Below, piece by piece: positions 1 to 8,254 of a DNA stretch of 27,880 nt (positions are counted from its first letter, which is position 1; every line of letters starts with the position of its first letter). Both the position numbers and the translations under genes were made by a program. This DNA comes from Pseudomonadota bacterium. GTDB lineage: Bacteria > Pseudomonadota > Gammaproteobacteria > Burkholderiales > Burkholderiaceae_C. The stretch covers positions 1 through 27,880 of the forward strand of contig JAEYPG010000394.1 of assembly GCA_023410975.1 (NCBI GenBank), in the 5' to 3' direction. The notes beneath the pieces were generated by a model. It saw only the letters and a list, made by a program, of their open reading frames with translations. It was not told the DNA's origin and did not search any database.

Positions 1-1175
1 CCGACCATGTAGGGCTGGCGCGTGAGGTTGCCCGCGAACAGCAGCCGCGTGCCGATCTTGTGCTGGTCCAGGTAGCTCAGCAGGTCCACGCGCTTGACGC
101 CCGCGCTTTCCTTGAGGATCAGCGGGAAGCCGAACCACGAGGGGTCGGACTTCGGCGTGGCCTCGGGCAGGTGCAGGAACTGCTCGCAGGACTGCAGCCG
201 CTCCTTCAGGTACTTGAAGTTGGCCTTGCGCGCGGCGATGAACTCGTCGAGCCGCTCCATTTGCGCCAGCGCGCAGGCGGCCTGCATGTCGGAGATCTTG
301 AGGTTGTAGCCCAGGTGCGAGTAGATGTACTTGTGGTCGTAGCCCTGGGGCAGGTCGCCGAGCTTCCAGCAGAAGCGCTTGTTGCAGGTGTTGTCCTTGC
401 CGGGCGGGCAGTAGCAGTCGCGGCCCCAGTCGCGGAAGGACTCGGCGATGAGTTTCAGCTCGGGGTTGTTGGTGAACACCGCGCCGCCTTCGCCCATGGT
501 GATGTGGTGCGCGGGGTAGAAGCTCAGCGTGCCGATGTCGCCGAAGGTGCCCACGAGCTTGCCGTCGTAGGTGGCGCCCAGCGCGTCGCAGCAGTCCTCC
601 ACCAGCCACAGCCCGTGCTTCCTGCACAGCGCCGTGACCACGTCGAGGTTGAAGGGGTTGCCCAGCGAGTGGGCCAGCATGATGGCCTTGGTCTTGGGGC
701 CGATGGCCGCCTCGATCTTGCTGGCGTCGATGTTGTGCGTGGCCAGGTCCACGTCCACGAACACCGGCACGGCGCCGAACTGCAGGATCGGGTTGACGGT
801 GGTCGGGAAGCCCGCGGCCACGCCGATGACCTCGTCGCCGGGCTTGATCGCGCGCTCGCCCAGGCGCGGCGAGGTCAGCGCCGAGAACGCCACCAGGTTG
901 GCCGAGGAGCCGGAGTTGACGGTGATGCAGTGCTTGACGCCCAGGAACTGCGCCAGCTTCTGCTCGAACGCGGCGTTGAAGCGCCCGGTGGTGAGCCAGC
1001 CGTCGAGAGAGGCCTCGACCATGAGCTGCAGCTCGCGCGCGCCGATGACCTTGCCCGACACGGGCACCGGCGACTCGCCGGGCACGAAGGGCTTGGGGGC
1101 CAGCGCCAAGTCGGCGTACTGCTGCACCAGCTCGGCGATCTGGCCGCGCAGGGATTCGGGGGTGTTCGCGTTCAT
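1..1175 (-). CDS. rfbH: RfbH, CDP-4-keto-6-deoxyglucose 3-dehydratase (E1), 3' end missing
   Basis: Partial gene: it starts at the ATG at 1175 and is still open at the left edge, about 391 codons visible. The protein is the PMP/iron-sulfur E1 dehydratase, which with its reductase (RfbI) removes the C3 hydroxyl of CDP-4-keto-6-deoxyglucose. The fold is that of sugar aminotransferases, but the lysine that would bind PLP is replaced by histidine (His223 in the motif FYPAHHITMGEGG), the hallmark of E1 known from the Yersinia/Salmonella enzymes. The four cluster cysteines are all present: Cys196 (VEDCCD) and Cys254, Cys256 and Cys264 (DCYC...NTC). Each of these key residues sits exactly three positions after its Yersinia E1 counterpart. 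The start overlaps the rfbG stop by ATGA, so translation is probably coupled. Only the last few dozen residues should be missing. Confidence 0.95.
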   Translation of the reverse strand, partial: MNANTPESLRGQIAELVQQYADLALAPKPFVPGESPVPVSGKVIGARELQLMVEASLDGWLTTGRFNAAFEQKLAQFLGVKHCITVNSGSSANLVAFSALTSPRLGERAIKPGDEVIGVAAGFPTTVNPILQFGAVPVFVDVDLATHNIDASKIEAAIGPKTKAIMLAHSLGNPFNLDVVTALCRKHGLWLVEDCCDALGATYDGKLVGTFGDIGTLSFYPAHHITMGEGGAVFTNNPELKLIAESFRDWGRDCYCPPGKDNTCNKRFCWKLGDLPQGYDHKYIYSHLGYNLKISDMQAACALAQMERLDEFIAARKANFKYLKERLQSCEQFLHLPEATPKSDPSWFGFPLILKESAGVKRVDLLSYLDQHKIGTRLLFAGNLTRQPYMV

Positions 1176-2254
1176 GCTGCTTGTTCCGTGTTCGTGTACT
1201 GCTGGATCTGCTGCAGGCACAGCGCGCGCACGTCCTCGCGCGCGAGCCAGGCCTGGTGCCAGGCCGTGATGTTTTCCAGCGCCGTGCCCAGGTCCCAGCG
1301 CGGGCGCCAGCCCAGGCGCGCCTTGGCCTTGGAGATGTCGAGCTTGAGGTAGTTGGCCTCGTGCGGGTGCTCGCCGCCGTCGAGCTGCCAGCGCGCGCCG
1401 TCGCCCCAGCGCTGCACCATCTGCTCGACGATCCACTGCACGGGCCGGGCGTCGTCGTCCTGCGGGCCGAAGTTCCAGCCCTCGGCGAAGGCCGCACCGT
1501 GCTCGCACAGCCGCTGCGCCAGCAGCAGGTAGCCCGACAGCGGCTCCAGCACGTGCTGCCAGGGGCGCGTGGAATGCGGGTTGCGGATCACCACCGGCTC
1601 GCCGCGCTCGAAGGCGCGCAGGATGTCCGGCACCAGCCGGTCCGCGGCCCAGTCGCCGCCGCCGATGACGTTGCCCGCGCGCGACGAGGCCAGCGCGATG
1701 CCGGCCTTGTCGAAGAAGGAGCGCCGGTAGGCCGAGGTCACCAGCTCCGAGCAGCCCTTGGAGTTGCTGTACGGGTCGAAGCCGCCCATGGGCTCGTCCT
1801 CGCGGTAGCCCCACACCCACTCGCGGTTCTCGTAGCACTTGTCGGTGGTGACGTTGACCACCGCGCGCACGCTGCCGCACTGGCGCGCGGCTTCGAGCAC
1901 GTGCACCGTGCCCATGACGTTGGTGGCGTAGGTCGCCACGGGCTCGCTGTAGGACAGCCGCACCAGCGGCTGCGCCGCCATGTGGATGACGACTTCCGGC
2001 CGGAACGCGGCCATGCACGCGCGCACCGTCTCGTAGTCGCGGATGTCGCCGATGGCACTGGCCATGCCCCGCGCCACGTCGGCCTCCTGGAACAGGCTGG
2101 GCGTGGTGGGCGGCTCCAGTGCCAGGCCCTGGAGCTCGGCACCCAGCGACTGCAGCCACAGGCTCAGCCAGCTGCCCTTGAAGCCGGTGTGGCCCGTCAG
2201 CAGCACGCGGCGGCCGCGCCAGAAGGCGGCGTCGATGAGGGACTGCGCCGCCAT
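1172..2254 (-). CDS. rfbG: RfbG, CDP-glucose 4,6-dehydratase
   Basis: A 360-aa extended short-chain dehydrogenase/reductase that converts CDP-glucose to CDP-4-keto-6-deoxyglucose, the second step of the CDP-3,6-dideoxyhexose pathway. The NAD-binding loop GHTGFKG is at residues 21-27, the TDK segment is near 137-139, and the catalytic Tyr152-x3-Lys156 lies in YSNSK. I chose the ATG at 2254 (protein MAAQSLID...). A start 14 codons further upstream would run into the end of rfbF and adds unconserved residues; the chosen start lies 2 bp after the rfbF stop. The stop overlaps the rfbH start. TGHTGFKGSW is typical of the RfbG subgroup and separates it from the dTDP (RfbB) and GDP (Gmd) dehydratases also present here. 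Confidence 0.95.
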   Translation of the reverse strand: MAAQSLIDAAFWRGRRVLLTGHTGFKGSWLSLWLQSLGAELQGLALEPPTTPSLFQEADVARGMASAIGDIRDYETVRACMAAFRPEVVIHMAAQPLVRLSYSEPVATYATNVMGTVHVLEAARQCGSVRAVVNVTTDKCYENREWVWGYREDEPMGGFDPYSNSKGCSELVTSAYRRSFFDKAGIALASSRAGNVIGGGDWAADRLVPDILRAFERGEPVVIRNPHSTRPWQHVLEPLSGYLLLAQRLCEHGAAFAEGWNFGPQDDDARPVQWIVEQMVQRWGDGARWQLDGGEHPHEANYLKLDISKAKARLGWRPRWDLGTALENITAWHQAWLAREDVRALCLQQIQQYTNTEQAA

Positions 2255-2256
2255 GC

Positions 2257-3030
2257 TCACTCCCACATCTTCCAGGGCGCGCGGCCCTTGGCCCACAGGT
2301 CTTCGAGCAGGTGCTTGTCGCGCAGCGTGTCCATGGGCTGCCAGAAGCCGTCGTGCTCGTAGGCCATGAGCTCGCCGTCGGTGGCGAGGTTCTGCAGAGG
2401 TTCCTGCTCCCAGACCGTGGAGTCGTCCTTGAGATGAGACAGCACCTTGGGCGAAAGCACGAAGAAGCCGCCGTTGATGCGGGCACCGTCGCCCTTGGGC
2501 TTTTCCTTGAAGCTGTGCACCTGGCCGCCCTGGATGTCCAGCGCGCCGAATCGCCCGGGCGGGTAAGTGGCGGTCAACGTGGCCGCCTTGCCATGCTGGC
2601 GGTGGAACTCGATGGTGGCGCTGATGTCGATGTCGCCCACGCCGTCGCCATAGGTGAAGCAGAAAGCCTCGTCATCCTGCACGTAGCGCGCCACGCGCAG
2701 CAGCCGCCCACCCGTCATCGACTCGTCGCCCGTGTCCACCAGCGTCACGTTCCAGGGTTCGGCGCGCTTGTAGTGCACTTCCATGCGGTTGGAACGCATG
2801 TCGAAGGTCACGTCCGACATGTGCAGGAAGTAGTTGGCGAAGTACTCCTTGATGACGTAGCCCTTGTAGCCGCAGCAGATCACGAAGTCGTTGACGCCGT
2901 GGTGCGAGTACATCTTCAGGATGTGCCACAGGATCGGCTTGCCGCCGATCTCCACCATGGGCTTCGGGCGCGTGGTCGTTTCTTCGCTCAGGCGGGTACC
3001 CAGGCCACCGGCCAGGATGACTGCTTTCAT
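2257..3030 (-). CDS. rfbF: RfbF, glucose-1-phosphate cytidylyltransferase
   Basis: A 257-aa nucleotidyltransferase making CDP-glucose from CTP and glucose-1-phosphate, the first step of the CDP-dideoxyhexose branch. The N-terminal signature is AGGLGTRLSEET (residues 7-18), followed by RPKPMVEIGGKPILWH, which is the RfbF form; RfbA instead has GGSGTRLHP. Length equals the usual 256-258 aa of the family. The gene follows rfbI by 24 bp and precedes rfbG by 2 bp. The family is hexameric and cytosolic (established knowledge). No oddity seen. Confidence 0.96.
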   Translation of the reverse strand: MKAVILAGGLGTRLSEETTTRPKPMVEIGGKPILWHILKMYSHHGVNDFVICCGYKGYVIKEYFANYFLHMSDVTFDMRSNRMEVHYKRAEPWNVTLVDTGDESMTGGRLLRVARYVQDDEAFCFTYGDGVGDIDISATIEFHRQHGKAATLTATYPPGRFGALDIQGGQVHSFKEKPKGDGARINGGFFVLSPKVLSHLKDDSTVWEQEPLQNLATDGELMAYEHDGFWQPMDTLRDKHLLEDLWAKGRAPWKMWE

Positions 3031-3054
3031 TTCCGGAAATCCTCTGGTTGTTTC

Positions 3055-4050
3055 TCAGGCGGGCGCGGAGCAGACGAATGCATCTGAGTGGAAGCGCTCC
3101 GTGGGCAGCCCGGCGGCCAGCAGCGCCTCGCGCGCGCCGTGGATCATGGCGTCCGAGCCGCAGGCGTACACCAGCGTGCGCTGCAGATCGGGCACGTCAG
3201 CCAGCAGCGCCTGCTGCACGTGGCCTCGCGTGCCGACCCACTCGGTGCCCGCGCGCGAGAGCACGGGTACGAAGCGGCACGCCGCCGCCGCACCTTCGGG
3301 GCGCCAGTACAGGTCCTGCTCGGTACGGCCACCCCAGTAGACCGTGACCAAGGCCGGCTGTTCGGCCGCCGGCAGCGCCTGCAGGGCTTCGAGCATGGCC
3401 TTCACCGGCGCGATGCCCGTGCCGGTGGCCAGGAACACCAGGTGCATGCCGGCCGTGCCGCGCAGGAAGAAGGTGCCCAACGGCCCGTGCAGGCGCAGCA
3501 GGTCATTGGCCTTGGCGGCGCCGAACCAGTAGCTGCTCAGCGCCCCCCCGGGCACTTCGCGGATGTGCAGCTCCAGCAGCTTGTCCGTCGCCGGTGCGTT
3601 GGCCACCGAATAGCTGCGCCGCACGCCGCCCGGGCCGATGAGATCGACGTACTGCCCGGGCTGGAAGCCGAAGTCGGTCGTCGGCGGCAGCCGCAGCATG
3701 ACCTTGAGCACGTCCGGCGCCAGCCGCTGCAGCGCCTGGACGCGGCAGGGCCAGGTGCGTGCCGGGTACAGCTTCACGCCACCGAGGTCCTGGACGTCCA
3801 GCAGCACGTCGGAGGTGGCGCTGCGCACGCAGCTCAGGATCCAGCCGGCCGCGCGCTCGGCTTGGCTCAGGCCGGTCTCGGGATGCAGCGCCGTGGTCGA
3901 GCCGCTGCGCACCTGCGCCTTGCAGCTGCTGCAGCGCCCGGTCCGGCAGCTGTACTCCAGCGCCACCTCGGCGCGCAGCGCCGCGTCCAGCAGCGATTCG
4001 CCGTCTTGCGCGGCAAACTGCTTGCCGCTGGGTAGGGTGATCGAAGGCAC
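3055..4050 (-). CDS. rfbI: RfbI/AscD-type CDP-6-deoxyglucoseen reductase (E3)
   Basis: A 331-aa flavoprotein reductase that passes electrons from NADH through FAD and a plant-type 2Fe-2S cluster to the E1 dehydratase RfbH. The N-terminal ferredoxin domain has Cys35, Cys40, Cys43 and Cys74. It is followed by the FAD-binding motif RSYS (145-148) and the NAD-binding motif GTGIAP (about 210-215). This domain order (ferredoxin first, then FNR-like) fits AscD/RfbI, though phenol-hydroxylase-type reductases share it; the adjacent rfbF, rfbG and rfbH decide the assignment. The start is GTG at 4050 (MPSITLPSGKQF); no in-frame ATG nearby would preserve the ferredoxin domain, and no clear Shine-Dalgarno sequence is visible. 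It lies 39 bp after gmd and 24 bp before rfbF. Confidence 0.92.
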   Translation of the reverse strand: MPSITLPSGKQFAAQDGESLLDAALRAEVALEYSCRTGRCSSCKAQVRSGSTTALHPETGLSQAERAAGWILSCVRSATSDVLLDVQDLGGVKLYPARTWPCRVQALQRLAPDVLKVMLRLPPTTDFGFQPGQYVDLIGPGGVRRSYSVANAPATDKLLELHIREVPGGALSSYWFGAAKANDLLRLHGPLGTFFLRGTAGMHLVFLATGTGIAPVKAMLEALQALPAAEQPALVTVYWGGRTEQDLYWRPEGAAAACRFVPVLSRAGTEWVGTRGHVQQALLADVPDLQRTLVYACGSDAMIHGAREALLAAGLPTERFHSDAFVCSAPA

Positions 4051-4089
4051 GGTGATTCAGGAGGGCCGCGGCGGCGCGGCGTGTATTGG

Positions 4090-5211
4090 TTACTCGTGGT
4101 AGTCGTAGGCCTGGAAGCCAGCCAGCTTGACCAAGCTGTCACGCTTGGCCGCGTCGTAGTCGCTGTGCACCATCTCGCGCACCAGCTCCTCGAAGCTGGT
4201 GGTCGGCTCCCAGCCCAGCTTCTGCTTGGCCTTGCTCGGGTCGCCCAGCAGCGTCTCGACCTCGGTGGGGCGGAAGTAGCGCGGGTCTACCTTGACGATG
4301 ACGTCGCCGGGCTTGACTTTGGCCTGGTTGCCGCTGACGGCCGCGACGACACCCACTTCGTGCTCGCCCTCACCCTCGAAGCGCAGCGTGACGCCCAGCT
4401 CGGCAGCGGCGCGTTGCACGAACTCGCGCACGCTGTACTGCACGCCGGTGGCGATGACGAAGTCCTCGGCCTGCTGCTGTTGCAGCATCAGCCACTGCAT
4501 CTGCACGTAGTCGCGCGCATGGCCCCAGTCGCGCAGCGCCGAGAGGTTGCCCAGGTACAGGCAGTCCTGCAGACCCAGCGCGATGCGCGCGATGGCGCGC
4601 GTGATCTTGCGCGTGACGAAGGTCTCGCCGCGGATCGGGCTCTCGTGGTTGAAGAGGATGCCGTTGCAGGCGTAAAGCCCATAGGCCTCGCGGTAGTTCA
4701 CCGTGATCCAGTAGGCGTAGAGCTTGGCCACCGCGTAGGGGCTGCGCGGGTAGAAGGGCGTGGTTTCCTTCTGCGGTACCTCCTGCACCAGGCCGTAGAG
4801 CTCGGAGGTGCTGGCCTGGTAGAAGCGCGTCTTCTTTTCCAGCCCCAGGATGCGGATGGCCTCCAGCAGCCGCAGCGTGCCGATGCCGTCGGCGTTGGCT
4901 GTGTACTCCGGCGTCTCGAAGCTCACTGCCACGTGGCTCATGGCCGCGAGGTTGTAGATCTCGTCGGGCTGCACCTGCTGCACGATGCGGATGAGGTTGG
5001 TGCTGTCGGTCAGGTCGCCGTAGTGCAGCTTGAAGCGCGGGTCCTTCTCATGCGGGTCCTGGTAGAGGTGGTCGACGCGGTCGGTGTTGAACAGGCTGGC
5101 GCGGCGCTTGATGCCGTGCACCTCGTAGCCCTTGGACAGCAGCAGCTCGGCCAGGTAGGCACCGTCCTGGCCCGTCACGCCGGTGATGAGTGCAACCTTC
5201 TTGTCGGACAT
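4090..5211 (-). CDS. gmd: Gmd, GDP-mannose 4,6-dehydratase
   Basis: A 373-aa extended SDR enzyme converting GDP-D-mannose to GDP-4-keto-6-deoxymannose. Seen in the sequence: NADP loop GVTGQDG (11-17), RRASLFNTDRVDH characteristic of Gmd, active-site STSE (134-137), Tyr159-x3-Lys163 (YAVAK), and the substrate region ending in FNHESPIRGETFVTRK. Length matches E. coli Gmd (373 aa). The gene follows fcl by 19 bp, and fcl uses its product, so the pair makes GDP-L-fucose. The gene order (manC-fcl-gmd in transcription order) is a common variant of the colanic-acid type arrangement. Confidence 0.97.
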   Translation of the reverse strand: MSDKKVALITGVTGQDGAYLAELLLSKGYEVHGIKRRASLFNTDRVDHLYQDPHEKDPRFKLHYGDLTDSTNLIRIVQQVQPDEIYNLAAMSHVAVSFETPEYTANADGIGTLRLLEAIRILGLEKKTRFYQASTSELYGLVQEVPQKETTPFYPRSPYAVAKLYAYWITVNYREAYGLYACNGILFNHESPIRGETFVTRKITRAIARIALGLQDCLYLGNLSALRDWGHARDYVQMQWLMLQQQQAEDFVIATGVQYSVREFVQRAAAELGVTLRFEGEGEHEVGVVAAVSGNQAKVKPGDVIVKVDPRYFRPTEVETLLGDPSKAKQKLGWEPTTSFEELVREMVHSDYDAAKRDSLVKLAGFQAYDYHE

Positions 5212-5230
5212 GTCAGACCTTTCGTGTGCG

Positions 5231-6157
5231 TCAGTGCTTGAACGGCGCGGCCTCGTAGGCCAGGCGGATGCCGTCTTCCAGCGGCGTGCGCGCGCGCCAG
5301 CCCAGCGCCGCCAGGCAGCTGACGTCCAGCAGCTTGCGTGGCGTGCCGTCAGGCTTGGTGGCGTCGAAGGCGATGCGGCCCTCGAAGCCCACCACGCGCA
5401 TGACGGTCTCGGCCAGCTCGCGGATGGTCACGTCCTCGCCGGTGCCGATGTTCACCAGCTCGCCGTCCCAGCCGCGCTCCATCAGGTGCACGCACGCGTC
5501 GGCCAGGTCGTCCACGTACAGGAACTCGCGCCGCGGCGTGCCGCTGCCCCACACCACGTACTCCGCGTCGCCGCGCAGCTTGGCCTCGTGCGCCTTGCGG
5601 ATCAGCGCGGGCAGCACGTGGCTATTGGCCAGGTCGTAATTGTCGTTGGGCCCGTAGAGGTTGGTGGGCATCACGCTCACGTACTGGCGGCCGTACTGGC
5701 GGTTGTAGCTCTCGCACAGCTTGATGCCGGCGATCTTGGCGATGGCGTAGGGCTCGTTGGTGGCCTCCAGCGGCCCGGTGAGCAGGTACTCCTCGCGGAT
5801 GGGCTGCGGGCAGTCGCGCGGGTAGATGCAGCTCGATCCCAGGAACATCAGCCGCTGCACGCCCGCCAGGTGCGCGCCGTGGACGAGGTTGGCCTCGATC
5901 ACCAGGTTCTGGTAGATGAAGTCCGCGCGCTGCAGGTTGTTGGCCTGGATGCCGCCGACCTTGGCCGCGGCGATGAAGAGGTAGTCGGGCTTCTCACGCG
6001 CGAGGTACTCGTGCACCGCGCGCTGGTCCAGCAGGTCCAGCTCCGCGCGCGAGGCGGTCAGCACGTTGGCATAGCCGCCGGCCTGCAGCCGCCGCACCAG
6101 CGCGCTGCCTACCATGCCGCGGTGGCCCGCCACGAAGATCCTGCTGTGTTTGTCCAT
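5231..6157 (-). CDS. fcl: Fcl, GDP-L-fucose synthase
   Basis: A 308-aa bifunctional epimerase/reductase converting GDP-4-keto-6-deoxymannose to GDP-L-fucose with NADPH. NADP loop GHRGMVG is at 11-17. The catalytic residues are visible as Ser108 in LGSSCIYP and Tyr137-x3-Lys141 (YAIAK), each one position after the E. coli Ser107/Tyr136/Lys140. The segment NLYGPNDNYD is also typical. The gene starts 8 bp after manC and ends 19 bp before gmd. No anomaly seen. Confidence 0.97.
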   Translation of the reverse strand: MDKHSRIFVAGHRGMVGSALVRRLQAGGYANVLTASRAELDLLDQRAVHEYLAREKPDYLFIAAAKVGGIQANNLQRADFIYQNLVIEANLVHGAHLAGVQRLMFLGSSCIYPRDCPQPIREEYLLTGPLEATNEPYAIAKIAGIKLCESYNRQYGRQYVSVMPTNLYGPNDNYDLANSHVLPALIRKAHEAKLRGDAEYVVWGSGTPRREFLYVDDLADACVHLMERGWDGELVNIGTGEDVTIRELAETVMRVVGFEGRIAFDATKPDGTPRKLLDVSCLAALGWRARTPLEDGIRLAYEAAPFKH

Positions 6158-6165
6158 GTGACGTC

Positions 6166-7596
6166 TCAGCTGCGGCCGTAGGTGTCTTCGAATCGAACGA
6201 TGTCGTCCTCGCCCAGGTACGAGCCCGACTGCACCTCGATGAGCTCCAGCGGCAGCCGCCCCGGATTGCGCAACCGGTGCTTCTCGCCCAGCGGGATGTA
6301 GGTGCTCTGGTTCTCGGTGAGCAGCATCACCTTGTCGCCGCAGCTCACCTCGGCCGTGCCACTGACCACGATCCAGTGCTCGGCGCGGTGGTGGTGCATC
6401 TGCAGGCTCAGGGACGCGCCGGGCTTGACCATGATGCGCTTGACCTGGAAGCGCCCACCGGCGTCGATGCTGTCGTACCAGCCCCAGGGCCGGTGCACCT
6501 TGCGGTGCGCGGTGTGCTCGCCGCGCTGCTGCCCGTCGAGCCGGCCCACGATCTTCTTGACGTCCTGGCTGCGGTCACGCCGGCTCACCAGCACAGCGTC
6601 GGGCGTCTCCACCACCACCATGTCCTCCAGCCCCACCACACCCACGAGGCGGCTGGTGGCATGCACCAGCGTGTTGCGGCAGCCTTCCAGCAGTGTGTCG
6701 CCCACGACGGCGTTGCCCTGCGCGTCCTTGTCGGCCACCTGCCACACCGCGTCCCAGGCGCCCAGGTCGTTCCAGCCCGCGGCCAGCGGCACCATGTACA
6801 GCCCGATGCCGCTGCCTGGGCAGCGCTCCATCACGGCGTAGTCCACCGACTCCGACGGCACCGCGGCGAACTGCTCGCGGCCAGGGCGCACGAAGCGCTG
6901 GTCAATTTGGCGCTCGGCGAAGGCCGTGCGCGTGGCCGAAGCGATGTCGGGGCGGAAGCGCTCCAGCGCCCTCATCCAGGTCGAGGCGCGCAGCACGAAC
7001 ATGCCGCTGTTCCAGTAATAACTGCCGGCCTCCAGGTAGCGCTGCGCAGTGGCGGCGTCGGGCTTTTCGACGAACTGCACCACGGCCTCGCCGTCGGTGC
7101 GGATGTAGCCGTAGCCGGTCTCGGGCCGGTCGGGCGTGATGCCGAGGATGACGATGCTGCCGTCGGCCGCCCGGCGCACGGCCTGCTGCACAGCGGCGGT
7201 GAAGGCCGTGGCGTCAGTGACGGTCTGGTCCGCGGGCGTGACCACCAGCACCGGGTCGGCACCGTCTTCCAGCGCCTGCAGCGCCGCCAGTGTCAGCGCC
7301 GGCGCGGTGTTGCGTCCCAGGGGCTCCAGCAGCACCGCTGCCGGCTCGCAGCGCAGCTCGCGCAACTGCTCCAGCACCAGGAAGCGGTGCTCGTCATTGC
7401 CCACGATCAGCGGCGGCGTGAGCGCGATGTCCGTACCCGCCAGCCCCTGCAGCCTCAGCACGGACTGCTGGAACAGGCTCTCGGTGCCCGACAACACCAG
7501 GAACTGTTTGGGATAGCCCGCGCGTGACAGCGGCCACAGCCGCGTGCCGCTACCGCCAGCCATGACGACGGGTTGCACGGAGATCAGGGAAGTCAT
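6166..7596 (-). CDS. manC: ManC, mannose-1-phosphate guanylyltransferase / mannose-6-phosphate isomerase
   Basis: A 476-aa bifunctional type II enzyme that provides GDP-mannose for gmd and fcl. The N-terminal pyrophosphorylase domain has GGSGTRLWP (14-22), PKQFL and FVEKPD. The C-terminal cupin isomerase domain begins around HRPWGWYDSID and includes PGASLSLQMHHHRAEHWIVVSG and GEKHRLRNPG. No phosphomannomutase gene (manB) is in the window, so mannose-1-phosphate must come from an enzyme encoded elsewhere. A 90-bp spacer separates this gene from rfbC upstream, the largest gap in the cluster. Confidence 0.96.
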   Translation of the reverse strand: MTSLISVQPVVMAGGSGTRLWPLSRAGYPKQFLVLSGTESLFQQSVLRLQGLAGTDIALTPPLIVGNDEHRFLVLEQLRELRCEPAAVLLEPLGRNTAPALTLAALQALEDGADPVLVVTPADQTVTDATAFTAAVQQAVRRAADGSIVILGITPDRPETGYGYIRTDGEAVVQFVEKPDAATAQRYLEAGSYYWNSGMFVLRASTWMRALERFRPDIASATRTAFAERQIDQRFVRPGREQFAAVPSESVDYAVMERCPGSGIGLYMVPLAAGWNDLGAWDAVWQVADKDAQGNAVVGDTLLEGCRNTLVHATSRLVGVVGLEDMVVVETPDAVLVSRRDRSQDVKKIVGRLDGQQRGEHTAHRKVHRPWGWYDSIDAGGRFQVKRIMVKPGASLSLQMHHHRAEHWIVVSGTAEVSCGDKVMLLTENQSTYIPLGEKHRLRNPGRLPLELIEVQSGSYLGEDDIVRFEDTYGRS

Positions 7597-7649
7597 GACG
7601 TGTTGCTTTCTGAGGTAAGCGAAGAGGCCTCCGCCGCAGCCGAACCGGG

Positions 7650-7668
7650 CAGAGCGGGTACTGCTCTG
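7650..7668 (-). other. Inverted repeat in the 90-bp rfbC-manC spacer
   Basis: The arms CAGAGC and GCTCTG are perfect 6-bp complements around a 7-nt loop. They lie in the only sizeable gap (7597-7686) of the cluster, at the border between the dTDP-rhamnose and GDP-fucose modules. There is no T-run after the stem in the direction of transcription and I see no convincing promoter in the gap. The repeat could be an mRNA stability or processing element, or chance. Confidence 0.3.
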
Positions 7669-7686
7669 TACGGGAGCCGCAGAGGG

Positions 7687-8238
7687 TCAGTCGAAGTGCG
7701 TTGCCTCGGCCAGCAGCTGCGCCTGAGCGTCCTTGGGCGAGAGCAGCGGCGGCTGTCCGTCCAGGGGCCACTGCACGCCGACTGCCGGGTCGTCCCAGCG
7801 CACGGCGCCTTCGGCCTGGGGCGCGTAGTAGTCGGTGGTCTTGTAGAGGAAATCGGCGCTGTCGCTGGTGACCAGGAAGCCGTGCGCGAAGCCCGGCGGG
7901 ATCCAGAACTGGCGGTGGTTGGTACCAGAGAGCTCCACGCCCACCCAGCGCCCGAAGGTAGGGCTGCCGCGGCGCACGTCCACCGCCACGTCGAACACGC
8001 TCCCCTGCGTCACGCGCACGAGCTTGCCCTGCGCGTGCGGCGGCAGCTGGTAGTGCAGCCCGCGCAGCACGCCCCGCGCGGAGCGCGAGTGGTTGTCCTG
8101 CACAAACTCGACGTGGCGGCCCACCGCCTCGTCGAACACGCGCTGGTTGAAGCTTTCCATGAAGAAGCCGCGCTCGTCGCCGAAGACCTTGGGCTCCAGG
8201 ATCAGCACGCCCTCCAGCGCGGTCTTGATGATGTTCAT
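7687..8238 (-). CDS. rfbC: RfbC/RmlC, dTDP-4-dehydrorhamnose 3,5-epimerase
   Basis: A 183-aa cupin epimerase, third step of dTDP-L-rhamnose synthesis. The motifs DERGFFMES and HSRSARGVLRGLH carry the catalytic His62; Tyr132 in LYKTTDYY is the conserved acid, and WIPPGFAHGF is the cupin strand. Length matches the family. It follows rfbA by 16 bp and completes the rfbB-D-A-C set. The next gene, manC, is 90 bp away. Confidence 0.96.
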   Translation of the reverse strand: MNIIKTALEGVLILEPKVFGDERGFFMESFNQRVFDEAVGRHVEFVQDNHSRSARGVLRGLHYQLPPHAQGKLVRVTQGSVFDVAVDVRRGSPTFGRWVGVELSGTNHRQFWIPPGFAHGFLVTSDSADFLYKTTDYYAPQAEGAVRWDDPAVGVQWPLDGQPPLLSPKDAQAQLLAEATHFD

Positions 8239-8254
8239 GTGAGGCTTCTTCGAA

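Noticed and set aside
60..1352. 430-codon plus-strand frame opposite rfbH
   Set aside because: The minus strand encodes RfbH with all its catalytic residues; the plus frame is a compositional shadow.
2255..2296. Longer start for rfbG
   Set aside because: It would overlap the rfbF end; the 2254 start lies 2 bp after the rfbF stop and matches the family N-terminus.
4051..4089. CCTCCT in the mRNA before rfbI, resembling the 16S rRNA 3' end
   Set aside because: It is the complement of a Shine-Dalgarno sequence, not one itself; most likely chance in GC-rich DNA.
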